This document shows positions 7,511 to 16,005 of a stretch of 64,000 bases of DNA, in pieces (within the stretch, counting starts at the first letter, position 1; every line of letters starts with the position of its first letter). This DNA comes from Psychrobacillus psychrodurans (lineage in GTDB: Bacteria; Bacillota; Bacilli; Bacillales_A; Planococcaceae). The notes under the pieces are model-generated. The model saw nothing but the letters and a program-made list of their open reading frames with translations. It searched no databases and was not told the origin of the DNA. The position numbers and the translations under genes were made by a program. Where the stretch lies: NCBI GenBank assembly GCA_900114885.1, contig FOUN01000015.1, positions 1 to 64,000 of the forward strand, in the 5' to 3' direction.

Positions 7511-7769
7511 GTAACAGTATATAGTGTATACATTAAGAGAAATCCACTTGAATCTTAATAAATGAACTATATGATTTAGGGCTTTCTCTTTTTTAGTTTA
7601 CTATTTTAAGTTGTAGAAATTAAGTTAAGGGCTTTTCTCCTCTAAGATATATCCGTCTCGATTTTCTTTCTCAATGTTGAAACTAACATAACAATCATAT
7701 ATTGTTGTATTCAGTCATATGGTTCATCAACTTAAACCATTAAACAGTTTATTGGAGGCGTTTTACAGA

Positions 7770-8105
7770 ATGAATAAACAAGATCAGCTAAAAATGATCA
7801 AAGAGGATTTTATTAATAGTCAAAAAGTTCTGTTGGCAATTGGTGATGAAACCCGTCAATCGATTTTGTTAGTCCTAATGGGTACGGATTGTCAAACGGG
7901 TTTACGTGTTGGTGAAATCACGGAACAAACACATCTCTCACGACCTGCTGTGTCCCATCATCTTAAGATTCTACGAGATTCCGGTGTTATTTTAATGCGT
8001 AAAGAAGGAACAAAAAACTATTATTATATTAATGTACGTACAGAATTAGGTTTATTAAGAACACTTGTGTCAGATATTGATAAGTTCATGCAGAACTTTT
8101 ATTGA
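7770..8105 (+). CDS. ArsR/SmtB-type transcriptional regulator
   Basis: A 111-residue winged-helix repressor. The helix-turn-helix runs through GEITEQTHLSRPAVSHHLKILRDSG, and the wing through ILMRKEGTKNYYYIN. I place the start at ATG 7770 because TTGGAGGCG lies upstream and family members begin here; an earlier in-frame ATG at 7719 lacks a site. No CxC metal motif is visible, so metal sensing is unlikely. It lies 41 bases before an NADPH:quinone oxidoreductase gene and probably regulates it, perhaps in response to electrophiles or redox stress. Confidence 0.85.
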   Translation: MNKQDQLKMIKEDFINSQKVLLAIGDETRQSILLVLMGTDCQTGLRVGEITEQTHLSRPAVSHHLKILRDSGVILMRKEGTKNYYYINVRTELGLLRTLVSDIDKFMQNFY

Positions 8106-8146
8106 AATGATGGAATTTAAACAGACATTATTTGGAGGTGTAGGCT

Positions 8147-9145
8147 ATGAGAGCAATGGTTATTGAGAGGTATGGGGAAAATCCAATGAGTTTGGTAGAA
8201 ATGCCCACACCTGAAATTGGGGAATATGAGGTACTCGCAGAAATTCATGCAGCTAGTATTAATCCAATTGATTTTAAGATACGCGATGGTAAGGTGAAAT
8301 TGTTAGTTAAATATCAAATGCCACTTATCTTAGGGAATGACTTTGCTGGTGTCATTACACAGGTTGGCGCAAAAGTGACTCGTTTTAAAGTTGGTGATGA
8401 AATATATGCACGTCCTCGTAAGAGTAAAATCGGTACTTTTGCTGAATATATCGCTATTCATGAAGATGACATCGCCTTAAAACCTAAAAATTTGAGCTTT
8501 GAAGAAGCGGCGTCTATCCCACTGGTTGGATTAACCACCTATCAAGCTTTAACAGACATTTTGCAATTACAAAAGGGACAAAAGATTTTAATTCAAGCTG
8601 GGGCTGGTGGTGTCGGCACCTTTGCTATTCAACTGGCCAAATTAATGGGTGCCACTGTTGCAACGACTGCCAGTGAAGCTGGTGCGAATCTAGTAAAATC
8701 TCTTGGTGCTGATGAAATTATAAACTACAAGACAGAAAAATTTGAAGAGATACTGAAAAACTATGATGCCGTATTTGATACTCTTGGGGGCGAGATACTC
8801 GAAAAATCATTCGAAGTGATAAAAAGCGGTGGAAAAATTGTTTCCGTTTCAGGATTACCGAATGCTCGTTTTGGCAAAGAATATGGTTCAGGATTTTTTA
8901 AAACGTTGTTGTTTTTTGCAGCAAGTCATAAACTTGTTGCGCTTGAAAAAAAACATAATGCTCAATATACGTTTCTGTTTATGAAGCCAAGTGGAGAGCA
9001 ATTACGTATAATTGCGAATTTAATAGAGACTGGCAAAATCAATCCAGTTATTGATAGAGTTTTTCCTTTTGAAAATGCTCAAAAAGCGATGGAATATGCA
9101 GAGTCTGGAAGGGCTAAAGGTAAAATAATAGTGAAAATCAAATAG
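8147..9145 (+). CDS. NADP-dependent zinc-independent MDR oxidoreductase (quinone oxidoreductase type)
   Basis: 332 residues of the medium-chain dehydrogenase/reductase fold. The GroES-like half (about 1-120) carries INPIDFKIRDG and GNDFAGVI. The Rossmann half has the nucleotide motif AGAGGVGTFAIQLAK around residues 150-165. Catalytic zinc ligands are missing, as in quinone oxidoreductases. It reduces quinones or enones with NADPH in the cytosol. GGAGGTG precedes the ATG. It forms an operon with the ArsR-type gene 41 bases upstream. Confidence 0.88.
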   Translation: MRAMVIERYGENPMSLVEMPTPEIGEYEVLAEIHAASINPIDFKIRDGKVKLLVKYQMPLILGNDFAGVITQVGAKVTRFKVGDEIYARPRKSKIGTFAEYIAIHEDDIALKPKNLSFEEAASIPLVGLTTYQALTDILQLQKGQKILIQAGAGGVGTFAIQLAKLMGATVATTASEAGANLVKSLGADEIINYKTEKFEEILKNYDAVFDTLGGEILEKSFEVIKSGGKIVSVSGLPNARFGKEYGSGFFKTLLFFAASHKLVALEKKHNAQYTFLFMKPSGEQLRIIANLIETGKINPVIDRVFPFENAQKAMEYAESGRAKGKIIVKIK

Positions 9146-9248
9146 TTATGAAACAGGAGTAGTCTTAAAATATTTTTATCTTTGCTCTAATGTACTCTAT
9201 GTTGGAACCCTCTAAATAAAATAGATTGTGAACTATTGTATTTAAACT

Positions 9249-9432
9249 CCAACCACGGTGCTTCCCCGTCTGTGATGCACCGTGGTTGGAGTCAGACTAA
9301 CGGAAGGGCTCTATGGCACCAGTTCATCGACCTTCTTCTCCCAGTAGTAGAATCAGTAAATACGGTTTTTCAACATTTTCATTCTCTGTGGTGAAGCGCT
9401 GATTTAGTGCGTCGTGGATGGCTAATTGGTAC
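9249..9432 (+). repeat. Family B element, long copy
   Basis: It opens with a perfect 12 bp inverted repeat, CCAACCACGGTG (9249-9260) and CACCGTGGTTGG (9278-9289). Then come AGACTAACGG, AGTTCATCGACCTTCTTC, TCATTCTCTGTGGTG and GTGGATGGCTAATTGGT. From the second arm onward it aligns with 15831-16005. It fills the gap before the MFS gene. Confidence 0.8.
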
Positions 9433-9506
9433 TTTACTTTAAGAAGAAGAAATTCGAAGTAGATTGGATAAATTTACCGATAATAAGCTTAAGAGGTGAA
9501 CCCCAG

Positions 9507-10748
9507 ATGAAATTAAGAGAGCATAAAAGCTTTGTTCGTTTTTGGACTGCATCCACAACTTCAAACTTTGGCACCTATATTACAACTATTGCTCTACAAG
9601 TATTGGTAGTGGTTAATATGGGAGGTAGTGCTGTTGATGTAGGATGGGTATCAGCATCTAGATGGCTTCCATATGTATTATTGGGATTAATAGCTGGGGT
9701 TTTTGTTGATCGTTTTCACCTAAAGACTGTATTGGTAGTAACAGATATGGGGCGCGGCATAATATTTGCTTTAATTTGCTTATTAGCAGTCACAGGAGTA
9801 CTTAGTATTGGTTGGCTAATGATCCTGTTGTTGCTCTTTGGAGCCATGTCACTTTTTAATGATGCTGCCCACCAGTCCTTTGTGCCACAATTAGTCCCTC
9901 GCCCTTTATTAACACGTGCATATGCACGGCTAGAACAAAGCTCAGCTGTTGCGGAAACGAGCGGTCCAGCCATTGGAGGGGGGCTTGTCTTATGGATTGG
10001 TGCACCTTTTGCCCTTCTTATAGATGCCGTCTCGTATCTGTTTTCAGGTGTTTTAATGGCGACTGTTAAACACCAACCCTCAGATAAAGTAAAGCCTGGT
10101 CCACTTGGTCGGCAAATCAAGGAAGGTTTGCAATGGGTTTATCAACACCAATACCTCCGTACCCTCGCGTTAAACACGCATGTTTGGTTTCTCTTCCACA
10201 GCATGACTATGACAATCCTAGTATCCTTCTTTTTGATCGAGCTTGGCTTCGATGCTTCGCTACTTGGGTTTGCCCTCACAGCTGCAGGTGTCGGTGCGAT
10301 CGTTGGAACTTCTCTATCTTCTCGAGCCGGTGAGCGCTTTGGTGTCGGCCGTGCAATGGCTTTTTCTCGAATTCTCTATGCTCCGTCAGTAATTCTGATT
10401 ACTTTAGCTCCATCAGCTATCAACTCTGAACCGCAGAACATAGCTATCATTTTTGCGATAGTAGGGCAGCTCCTGTACGGCTTTTCCATGGGAATCGAAG
10501 GTCCTCTCGAAATGGGTTATCGTCAGTTTGTCACGCCTTCCCATCTGCAAGGTCGTATGAATGCGACGCTACGATCTATTAACCGTAGTGCGGTCGTTAT
10601 CGGCGCCCCGCTAGGAGGTGCCATTGCCGACGGACAAGGATTCTTGACGGCTTTATGGATATCTATAGCTGGTCTAGCTTTATGCGGACTATGGTTCAGT
10701 CTTTCATCGATGAGAAAAGCTCATATAAAAGAAGCAGAAGAAATCTAA
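9507..10748 (+). CDS. MFS transporter, macrolide-efflux (DHA3) type
   Basis: A 413-residue major facilitator with about 12 membrane segments. The loop between segments 2 and 3 reads AGVFVDRFHLKTVL (motif A region), and DAAHQSFVPQLVPRPLLTRA is the loop 4-5 region typical of MefA/MdrT-like drug exporters. ATG 9507 is preceded by AAGAGGTGAA. It likely exports a small hydrophobic drug using proton motive force. The second half is visibly more GC-rich than the first and than its neighbours, hinting at separate ancestry. It is followed by a bidirectional terminator shared with the opposite-strand gene. Confidence 0.85.
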   Translation: MKLREHKSFVRFWTASTTSNFGTYITTIALQVLVVVNMGGSAVDVGWVSASRWLPYVLLGLIAGVFVDRFHLKTVLVVTDMGRGIIFALICLLAVTGVLSIGWLMILLLLFGAMSLFNDAAHQSFVPQLVPRPLLTRAYARLEQSSAVAETSGPAIGGGLVLWIGAPFALLIDAVSYLFSGVLMATVKHQPSDKVKPGPLGRQIKEGLQWVYQHQYLRTLALNTHVWFLFHSMTMTILVSFFLIELGFDASLLGFALTAAGVGAIVGTSLSSRAGERFGVGRAMAFSRILYAPSVILITLAPSAINSEPQNIAIIFAIVGQLLYGFSMGIEGPLEMGYRQFVTPSHLQGRMNATLRSINRSAVVIGAPLGGAIADGQGFLTALWISIAGLALCGLWFSLSSMRKAHIKEAEEI

Positions 10749-10863
10749 ACCTCATTAAAATAATAAGACTCTGACGACCTAGCTAATTATATTATTATTT
10801 AAATTTAGAATCTAGTATAGAAACAAGTAGTGTATTAACGGTGTTCAGTTAAAAAGAATAAAT

Positions 10864-10902
10864 AAAAAAGTCGATTCCTTAATACTGGAATCGGCTTTTT
10901 AA
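10864..10902. terminator. Bidirectional Rho-independent terminator
   Basis: GTCGATTCC and GGAATCGGC form the stem, with A6 before and T5 after. It serves both converging genes. Confidence 0.85.
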
Positions 10903-10912
10903 AGGTTGTTAA

Positions 10913-11287
10913 TCACAATACCTTTTCTGCTATTTTTTGATTTTGAAATCCATATCTATATAAACCTAGCAAAAGAGGAAACATGATAATAAAGGTAAAA
11001 ACAGCAAGAAATATAATTCCTTCTGTTCCTAGTTCGGCATCTTGAAACCCATAATAAAGTATAGATACTACTACATCTATTACAGTAACTATGAATATAA
11101 TTTTCCAAAAAGATAGAGAATAGAGTTGTTTCTTATATACATAACCATAAAATCCTAATGTGTTAATAATGGCAATAATCGTACTCACTATTCTTAATAC
11201 AGTTTCTCCCCGACCATATTCATTCTCCAAAAACATTGACACTATCAACAAAACTAACATTATCCAAAAATAGATTTTCCAAAGCAT
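10913..11287 (-). CDS. Four-segment membrane protein, 124 aa
   Basis: Four hydrophobic segments at about residues 5-18, 32-50, 62-80 and 92-110, ending in a polar tail NQKIAEKVL. The ATG is preceded on its strand by TTGGAGGTATAAGG. I do not recognise the family. It is one of the few - strand genes of the region, and no copy of the dispersed repeat lies between it and its converging neighbour. Confidence 0.75.
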   Translation of the reverse strand: MLWKIYFWIMLVLLIVSMFLENEYGRGETVLRIVSTIIAIINTLGFYGYVYKKQLYSLSFWKIIFIVTVIDVVVSILYYGFQDAELGTEGIIFLAVFTFIIMFPLLLGLYRYGFQNQKIAEKVL

Positions 11288-11378
11288 CCTTATACCTCCA
11301 ATTTCCTATATATCATATTGGCAGGTATTTCTATAATAATCTACATACAATATTTTCCAAAGTATTGTTTGATGTGCG

Positions 11379-11582
11379 TTGGCAACCTCGTTAGAAATAA
11401 GACGCATTGTATTGCAATTACCGACTTCAACATCCCTTGAAAAATTAGCTATATTGATACATGCGGTCTTTGATAAACAGTTTTCGGTGAGTGAAAAACA
11501 TACGATTAATAATTGTTATCCAAGTGCATTAAAAATTTGGAACAAAATTAATAACAGTGAATTTCCAAATGAAATAAAATGA
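11379..11582 (+). CDS. Doubtful ORF, possibly a gene remnant
   Basis: A 67-codon frame from TTG without a ribosome binding site. The sequence LQLPTSTSLEKLAILIHAVF looks protein-like, but nothing supports expression. Upstream of it the DNA TTGGCAACCTCGTT nearly matches the WQPR codons of the first gene in the window. I regard it as a possible C-terminal remnant. Confidence 0.25.
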   Translation: MATSLEIRRIVLQLPTSTSLEKLAILIHAVFDKQFSVSEKHTINNCYPSALKIWNKINNSEFPNEIK

Positions 11583-11607
11583 CATTAATCAAAAGAAATA
11601 TTATTAA

Positions 11608-11683
11608 GCTAAAGACTTAATTCAAGAAGAAGTAAAATATTTTTCTTTATTGAACTAAGGCGGGAGGTTATTTCATAAAGAGT
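11608..11683 (+). repeat. Composite repeat
   Basis: TAAGCTAAAGACTTAATTC and AAGAAGTAAAATATTTTTC form a weak terminator half, then TTGAACTAAGGCGGGAGGTT. Confidence 0.6.
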
Positions 11684-11716
11684 TATATAATAGCTTTTGA
11701 AAGAAAGGAAACACAG

Positions 11717-12415
11717 ATGAAAAAGAAAATTAAATTTTTTGGAATTGGATTTTTATTAATGGCTCTTTTATTCGCAGGAACGTTTAAAGTTACAAAATTA
11801 AGGACATTTCAAATATTTGGAGGATTAACATACCAAATTGAAACAGAAAACAAGGTTATTGCTTTAACATTCGATGACGGTCCGACAAAAAACGTGGATC
11901 AAATTCTGCCTCTATTACAAAAATACGAGGCAAAAGCTACTTTTTTCCTTATCGGAAATGATATTGAAAAACACCCTGAAGAAGCAAAAAAGTTGGTAGA
12001 AGCAGGGCATCAAATTGGAAATCATACCTATTCACACAATAGAATGGTTTTAAAATTGCCTTCATTTATTAAAGAGGAGATAGAAAAAACTGATGAGTTG
12101 ATCAGAAAGTCTGGATATAAGAGCGAAATTGACTTTCGACCTCCCTATGGAAAAAAACTTGTGGGATTACCTTATTATTTAAATAAGCACAACAGAGAAA
12201 CTATTATGTGGTCTTTAGAACCTGATAAATATTACACAATTGCTGAAGAAAAAGTAAATTATGTAGTAGAAAACATTAAACCCGGCTCGATAATCTTGCT
12301 ACATCCAATGTACGATCAAACGGGTGGAGAAATCCAAGTGATTGAAGATATTTTACGAGAACTTACGAACGATGGGTATAAATTTGTGACTGTGGATGAA
12401 CTTCAGGAATTCTGA
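11717..12415 (+). CDS. Polysaccharide deacetylase (NodB domain)
   Basis: 232 residues with an N-terminal membrane anchor or signal (about 6-24) and a NodB deacetylase domain from about residue 45. The conserved motifs are present: TFDDGP (catalytic Asp and metal Asp), HTYSH (metal His pair), RPPYG (catalytic groove) and ILLHP (catalytic His). Such enzymes remove acetyl groups from peptidoglycan or chitin-like glycans outside the membrane. The ATG has AAGAAAGGAAAC upstream. It stands alone between repeat copies; role in spore or vegetative wall cannot be decided. Confidence 0.9.
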   Translation: MKKKIKFFGIGFLLMALLFAGTFKVTKLRTFQIFGGLTYQIETENKVIALTFDDGPTKNVDQILPLLQKYEAKATFFLIGNDIEKHPEEAKKLVEAGHQIGNHTYSHNRMVLKLPSFIKEEIEKTDELIRKSGYKSEIDFRPPYGKKLVGLPYYLNKHNRETIMWSLEPDKYYTIAEEKVNYVVENIKPGSIILLHPMYDQTGGEIQVIEDILRELTNDGYKFVTVDELQEF

Positions 12416-12578
12416 AGGAATAAAATTAATCCATCTTTAGCATTCGTTTGGAGAGATACAGTTGGTAAGTCAAGTTTGCTTGTCCCATAGTTAAGTTTCG
12501 CTTCATCTTTATTGAATTAAAAGTTGATAGAAAGCCAACAGAGATAAATCATTTGTTAGATAAGTTTGTGAGACAGTT

Positions 12579-12610
12579 CACTTAAACTAACGAAGCAATT
12601 TAGGTTAAGA
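12579..12610 (+). repeat. P module repeat with part of the subfamily A linker
   Basis: CACTTAAACTAACGAAGCAA then TTTAGGTTAAG. The preceding TTTGTGAGACAGTT resembles the end of the subfamily A linker. Confidence 0.6.
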
Positions 12611-12704
12611 TGAGATACTGGAAATATTGAAAAAAATGGAACTATTTAAGTTTTTATACGTAAAAGCAATAAAAAGCAATGCATGTTGAGAGGAGTGAAT
12701 CGCG

Positions 12705-13109
12705 TTGAAAAAGAGGGGTCTATTATTTATAAACATTGCGTTCATTTTTTTATTGACAGCGTGTTCGGAAGAAGTTATTCAATACGAAGCAAAAGCAACT
12801 GATTTTGAAGAAAGTGGTTTTAAAAATAAGTATTCACAGATTATTTCAATTCATGATGAAGAACTACTGATTTTTACTACTTATGACCATACCGAAAAGA
12901 AAACCAGTATAGATAAAATTTTTGAATTAGAGGATTCTACTGAAAAACCTCTTCAAAAAATCTATAAGAATGTAAAAATTAAAACAAAAAAAGATAGATA
13001 TTATATTACAGCGGAAGATGGTTTGTCATTAGAGTTTAGAAAAATTGGAGAACGAATTATAGTTGATGAAGAGGGTGTGGAGTATTACACTTCAAAATAC
13101 CCTGAATAA
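12705..13109 (+). CDS. Lipoprotein of unknown function, 134 aa
   Basis: Signal peptide MKKRGLLFINIAFIFLLTAC with lipobox LTAC, so it is a membrane-anchored lipoprotein. The mature part is rich in Lys and Glu with alternating strands and no known domain. TTG 12705 is preceded by GAGAGGAGTG. Flanked by repeats. Confidence 0.75.
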   Translation: MKKRGLLFINIAFIFLLTACSEEVIQYEAKATDFEESGFKNKYSQIISIHDEELLIFTTYDHTEKKTSIDKIFELEDSTEKPLQKIYKNVKIKTKKDRYYITAEDGLSLEFRKIGERIIVDEEGVEYYTSKYPE

Positions 13110-13118
13110 GGATAATTC

Positions 13119-13192
13119 TTATTAAACTAACACGGGTTGCTGAGGCAGCCCTTTTTTCTTATTGAAATAACGGCGCAGATTGGTTGAAGAAG
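13119..13192 (+). repeat. Full composite repeat with strong terminator
   Basis: TTAAACTAACAC, hairpin GGGTTGC-TGAG-GCAGCCC, T6, then TTGAAATAACGGCGCAGA and TTGGTTGAAGAAG. Confidence 0.8.
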
Positions 13193-13237
13193 AAAACTCT
13201 AAGTTTTACTAATAAATAAAGGGGAGGTGTAGATGAT

Positions 13238-13792
13238 ATGGCATTTGGAAATGTAGTATATCCAGCATTTATTAAGCAAGAAGAAGGTTTCGGCATTCAT
13301 TTCCCAAAATTGCTCTCAAAGTACGGGTGGGAGACTCCGCTAAGCTATGGTCCCACGAAAAAAGAGGCAATTCAAAATGCAAAGAAGACCTTAGCTTATT
13401 TGTTAGCTGGTGCTCTATATGATAATGAAGATTTACCAAGTCAAGCACACATTCCTGCTACTCTTGTGACAGAAGAGATGGAACTTATTTTTATTAAAAC
13501 ATCATATAGTGATTATGCAAAGGAAATTGAAGAGCATTTACACTTCCGCCATTGGCATATCTATTTTAACAGAGATGAGAAAAGTGATTTTCAAGCTGTT
13601 GCGTATAAGAATAGGCAAGGACTTTGGGATGCAAAGGTAGATGGTGATTTACCTATCGAAATGGCACAGGAGAAGTTGATACAACTTTGTCCTACATATC
13701 CTGTAATTTGTACTGTACGACGTCGAGATGAGGCGGAAGAAGCGTTCGACAATTTAGTACTCAGAGTAAAAAAGATAAAAAAGCAATTGTAG
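13238..13792 (+). CDS. HicB-like domain protein without a HicA partner
   Basis: 184 residues. The first 75 (YPAFIKQEEGFGIHFPKL and later EAIQNAKKTLAYLL) have the partial RNase H-like HicB fold seen in HicB antitoxins. The remaining about 110 residues are unassigned and contain no ribbon-helix-helix I can see. GGGGAGGTG precedes the ATG. No HicA-type toxin (a small dsRBD-like protein) is next to it, so it is an orphan or a stand-alone HicB-like protein rather than a working toxin-antitoxin pair. Confidence 0.7.
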   Translation: MAFGNVVYPAFIKQEEGFGIHFPKLLSKYGWETPLSYGPTKKEAIQNAKKTLAYLLAGALYDNEDLPSQAHIPATLVTEEMELIFIKTSYSDYAKEIEEHLHFRHWHIYFNRDEKSDFQAVAYKNRQGLWDAKVDGDLPIEMAQEKLIQLCPTYPVICTVRRRDEAEEAFDNLVLRVKKIKKQL

Positions 13793-13814
13793 ATTATATT
13801 GGGGGAAGCTAATC

Positions 13815-13895
13815 TTGGAATATGGCAAATTAGTTATTTGGGAACCACTAAAGGATACTGTATATAATTATAAAAAAATTCTGTTTATTCGTTAA
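13815..13895 (+). pseudogene. Very short ORF, probably a truncated gene start
   Basis: GGGGGAAG precedes TTG 13815 and 26 codons (MEYGKLVIWEPLKDTV...). The good binding site and the short length suggest the head of a lost gene, although a real microprotein cannot be excluded. Confidence 0.3.
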
Positions 13896-13910
13896 AGGAG
13901 ATAAATTACT

Positions 13911-14504
13911 ATGAAAATTGATACCAATATAATATTAGAAGGAGATACAGTCACTCTTTTTCCTCTTGAGATGAAATATAAGGAACAAGTATATGAAGCT
14001 ATAAAAAACCCTGATATATGGAAATATACTTGGAGAGAAGTTAAAACATTTGATGATATAGAACAAATATTATTGATAGCTGTACAAAACAAAGATGATG
14101 GAAAGCAATTACCTTTTATAATAAAGGATAAATTATCAGGAGAAATAATAGGGACAACTCGTATTGGTGACATAGATACAGCCAATCGTAATGTTGAAAT
14201 AGGATGGACTTGGCTTACTCCATCAGCTTGGAGAACGAAAGTAAACACAGAATGTAAATTTTTAATGCTTCAATATTGTTTTGAGGAACTGAAGGTACTA
14301 CGTGTTCAATTTTCAATTAGTGGACAAAATATCCGCTCTCAAAGAGCAGTTGAACGAATAGGGGCAGTAAAAGAAGGAACATTTCGTAAACATAGGATTA
14401 AGGCAGATGGGACTATTCACGACAATATATTTTACAGCATCGTGGATACCGAATGGATTGATGTAAAGGGAAAATTGATTAACTTATTGGAGAAGAAATA
14501 CTGA
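13911..14504 (+). CDS. GNAT acetyltransferase, RimJ/RimL type
   Basis: 197 residues matching the RimL-like branch: LEGDTVTLFPLEMKYKEQVY at the N-terminus, then GTTRIGDIDTANRNVEIGWTW, and NIRSQRAVERIGAVKEGTFR near the end. The acetyl-CoA loop reads TPSAWRTKVNTECK; in many relatives it is W.G....NEA, so the glycine pattern is altered (WRTKVN). AAAGGAG precedes the ATG. Relatives acetylate ribosomal protein N-termini or small amines. Confidence 0.85.
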   Translation: MKIDTNIILEGDTVTLFPLEMKYKEQVYEAIKNPDIWKYTWREVKTFDDIEQILLIAVQNKDDGKQLPFIIKDKLSGEIIGTTRIGDIDTANRNVEIGWTWLTPSAWRTKVNTECKFLMLQYCFEELKVLRVQFSISGQNIRSQRAVERIGAVKEGTFRKHRIKADGTIHDNIFYSIVDTEWIDVKGKLINLLEKKY

Positions 14505-14551
14505 TTTCATTCACATCCAATAGACTGATTTCTATTTTAATAAATAATTTT

Positions 14552-14583
14552 TTATTCAACTAACGCGGTAGTTTAGTAGAATT
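14552..14583 (+). repeat. P module repeat
   Basis: ATTCAACTAACGCGGTAGTT then TAGTAGAAT. Left core fits RYYYAAC. Confidence 0.75.
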
Positions 14584-14607
14584 ACAGAAAAGTGGAAAAT
14601 TCTTTTA

Positions 14608-14663
14608 GAATTGGAACCATAATTCATTTCAAACGTATTAAAGTAAAGGGAAAGTTAGTGAAG
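14608..14663 (+). repeat. Family F motif
   Basis: TTGGAACCATAATTCATTTC then AAACGTATTAAAGTAAAGGG then AAAGTTAGTG. Related copies at 26122, 29206, 31994 and 40207, mostly just downstream of a P module. Confidence 0.65.
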
Positions 14664-14760
14664 AATGTTATAAAAGTGGTGTAGTCTATGAGAGGGGTAC
14701 TGATTTTTTAAAAGTGAGAAAAATAGGGGTGTTTTTTAACCTAGAAAATGTGTGAAGGTT

Positions 14761-14798
14761 ATCACTTAAACTAACAAAGCAGGTGTTTGTTTAATAAG
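14761..14798 (+). repeat. P module repeat
   Basis: CACTTAAACTAACAAAGCAG then GTGTTTGTTTAATAAG, a degenerate right half. Confidence 0.55.
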
Positions 14799-14893
14799 AA
14801 TCACAAAAGGAATGAGCAGTTACTGTAAAAAACTGAGATGATACACATTAGTATAATTACACGACAAAAATAAAAATATATTGGAGGTTAATA

Positions 14894-15181
14894 ATGTTAT
14901 TTATGATATTTGGGGTTATTGCAATAGTAGCAACATTTATAAATCTTTATTTGTATAGAGCAGGAAAGGATTATAAGCTTGCTATGGCGATAGGATTATC
15001 ATTTACAGCATTAACACTCTGTGCAGAATACAGTCTTGTATCGGTCTGGGTAGAAGTGGAAGATTGGACAGCTTTAATGGATGTAGTACCTGGTATGGAA
15101 AGGGCATTATGGTTTTTGACAATTGTTTCTATCTTACTAAATATAGCACCTATACTTTTAGAACGAAAAGGGAAGAAATAA
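14894..15181 (+). CDS. Three-segment membrane protein, 95 aa
   Basis: Hydrophobic segments at about 1-18, 29-50 and 70-88, with an acidic loop EVEDWTALMDVVPGMERA and a basic tail ERKGKK. TTGGAGGTT precedes the ATG. I do not recognise a function. It occupies one repeat-bounded unit. Confidence 0.75.
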   Translation: MLFMIFGVIAIVATFINLYLYRAGKDYKLAMAIGLSFTALTLCAEYSLVSVWVEVEDWTALMDVVPGMERALWFLTIVSILLNIAPILLERKGKK

Positions 15182-15240
15182 TGATTTATTGTCACAAATT
15201 TATATAATATGCAATTATTGTGTAAGTCTTTATATATTCT

Positions 15241-15273
15241 TGTTGAGCTAACTCGGCAGGTTAGTTTATAACA
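15241..15273 (+). repeat. P module repeat
   Basis: TGTTGAGCTAACTCGGCAGG then TTAGTTTATAACAAG. Confidence 0.65.
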
Positions 15274-15320
15274 AGGTTAAAATATAGATAGAAAATATGA
15301 ACTGGGAGAAGGAGATTTGA

Positions 15321-15737
15321 ATGAAAGATTGTATATTTTGTAATCTAGAATTAGAACCAACCCAAAAAGTTATTTTAAGCAACGAGTATTGTATGTTTTT
15401 ACAGTTAGAACAAGCACAAGAGAAAGGTATTCAGCTTGAAGGTGCTGGGCTAATTATACCTAAAAAACATAGGGAAACTGCATTTGACTTAACGATAGAA
15501 GAATGGAATGCAACCTATACACTTCTTCATGATGTAAAAAAATTCTTAGATGAAATGTATCAACCTCAAGGATATAATCTCGGATGGAATTGTGGCGAGA
15601 TTGGAGGACAACATATTTTTCATTCTCATTTTCATGTATTACCGAGGTATGAAGATGAACCACTTGCGGGTAAAGGTATTAGGTATATGTTTAAAAGTGC
15701 TGATAATAAAAGGATAAATTATGTAATAAAAAGGTGA
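15321..15737 (+). CDS. HIT-family protein (histidine triad hydrolase)
   Basis: 138 residues. N-terminal zinc-type pair CIFC (residues 4-7), then the HIT core with IPKKHRETAFDL and the triad HSHFHVLPR near residue 100. HIT proteins hydrolyse nucleoside phosphoramidates or dinucleotide polyphosphates using the central His of the triad. AAGGAG precedes the ATG. Like its neighbours it is an isolated gene between repeats. Confidence 0.88.
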   Translation: MKDCIFCNLELEPTQKVILSNEYCMFLQLEQAQEKGIQLEGAGLIIPKKHRETAFDLTIEEWNATYTLLHDVKKFLDEMYQPQGYNLGWNCGEIGGQHIFHSHFHVLPRYEDEPLAGKGIRYMFKSADNKRINYVIKR

Positions 15738-15830
15738 GCAATTATGAAAATTTATATTGCATTTACCTTAATAAATACAGATCAGATTAGATATGTAAAA
15801 TAAAAGGTTAATATCTCACATGAGTGCTAA

Positions 15831-16005
15831 ATTCTGTGATGCACCGCGGTCGTTGGAGACAGATTAACGGGCTGGCTCAATGGCACATAGTTCATCGACC
15901 TTCTTCGCCAACCATAGTATCCTATACCCGTTTTTCCGTGATCATTCTCTGTGGTGTAGCGATGGTTTTTCGCTACATGGATGGCTAACGGGTGTTTAAA
16001 TAAAA
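15831..16005 (+). repeat. Family B element, long copy
   Basis: CTGTGATGCACCGCGGT, AGATTAACGGGC, AGTTCATCGACCTTCTTC, TCATTCTCTGTGGTG, an inverted pair TGTAGCGA/TCGCTACA, and ATGGATGGCTAACGGGTG. Parallel to 9249-9432, but without the 12 bp left arm. Confidence 0.8.

Noticed and set aside
9716-10120. 134-codon open frame opposite the MFS gene at 9507
   Set aside because: It is antisense to a convincing membrane transporter, has unnatural composition and no ribosome binding site.
11371-11393. Similarity of TTGGCAACC-CGTT to the end of the first gene in the window
   Set aside because: The match is only about 14 bases and the local frame stops at once; too short to claim a related gene.
13238-13792. 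Working HicAB toxin-antitoxin pair
   Set aside because: No HicA-like small ORF is found on either side or strand near the gene.
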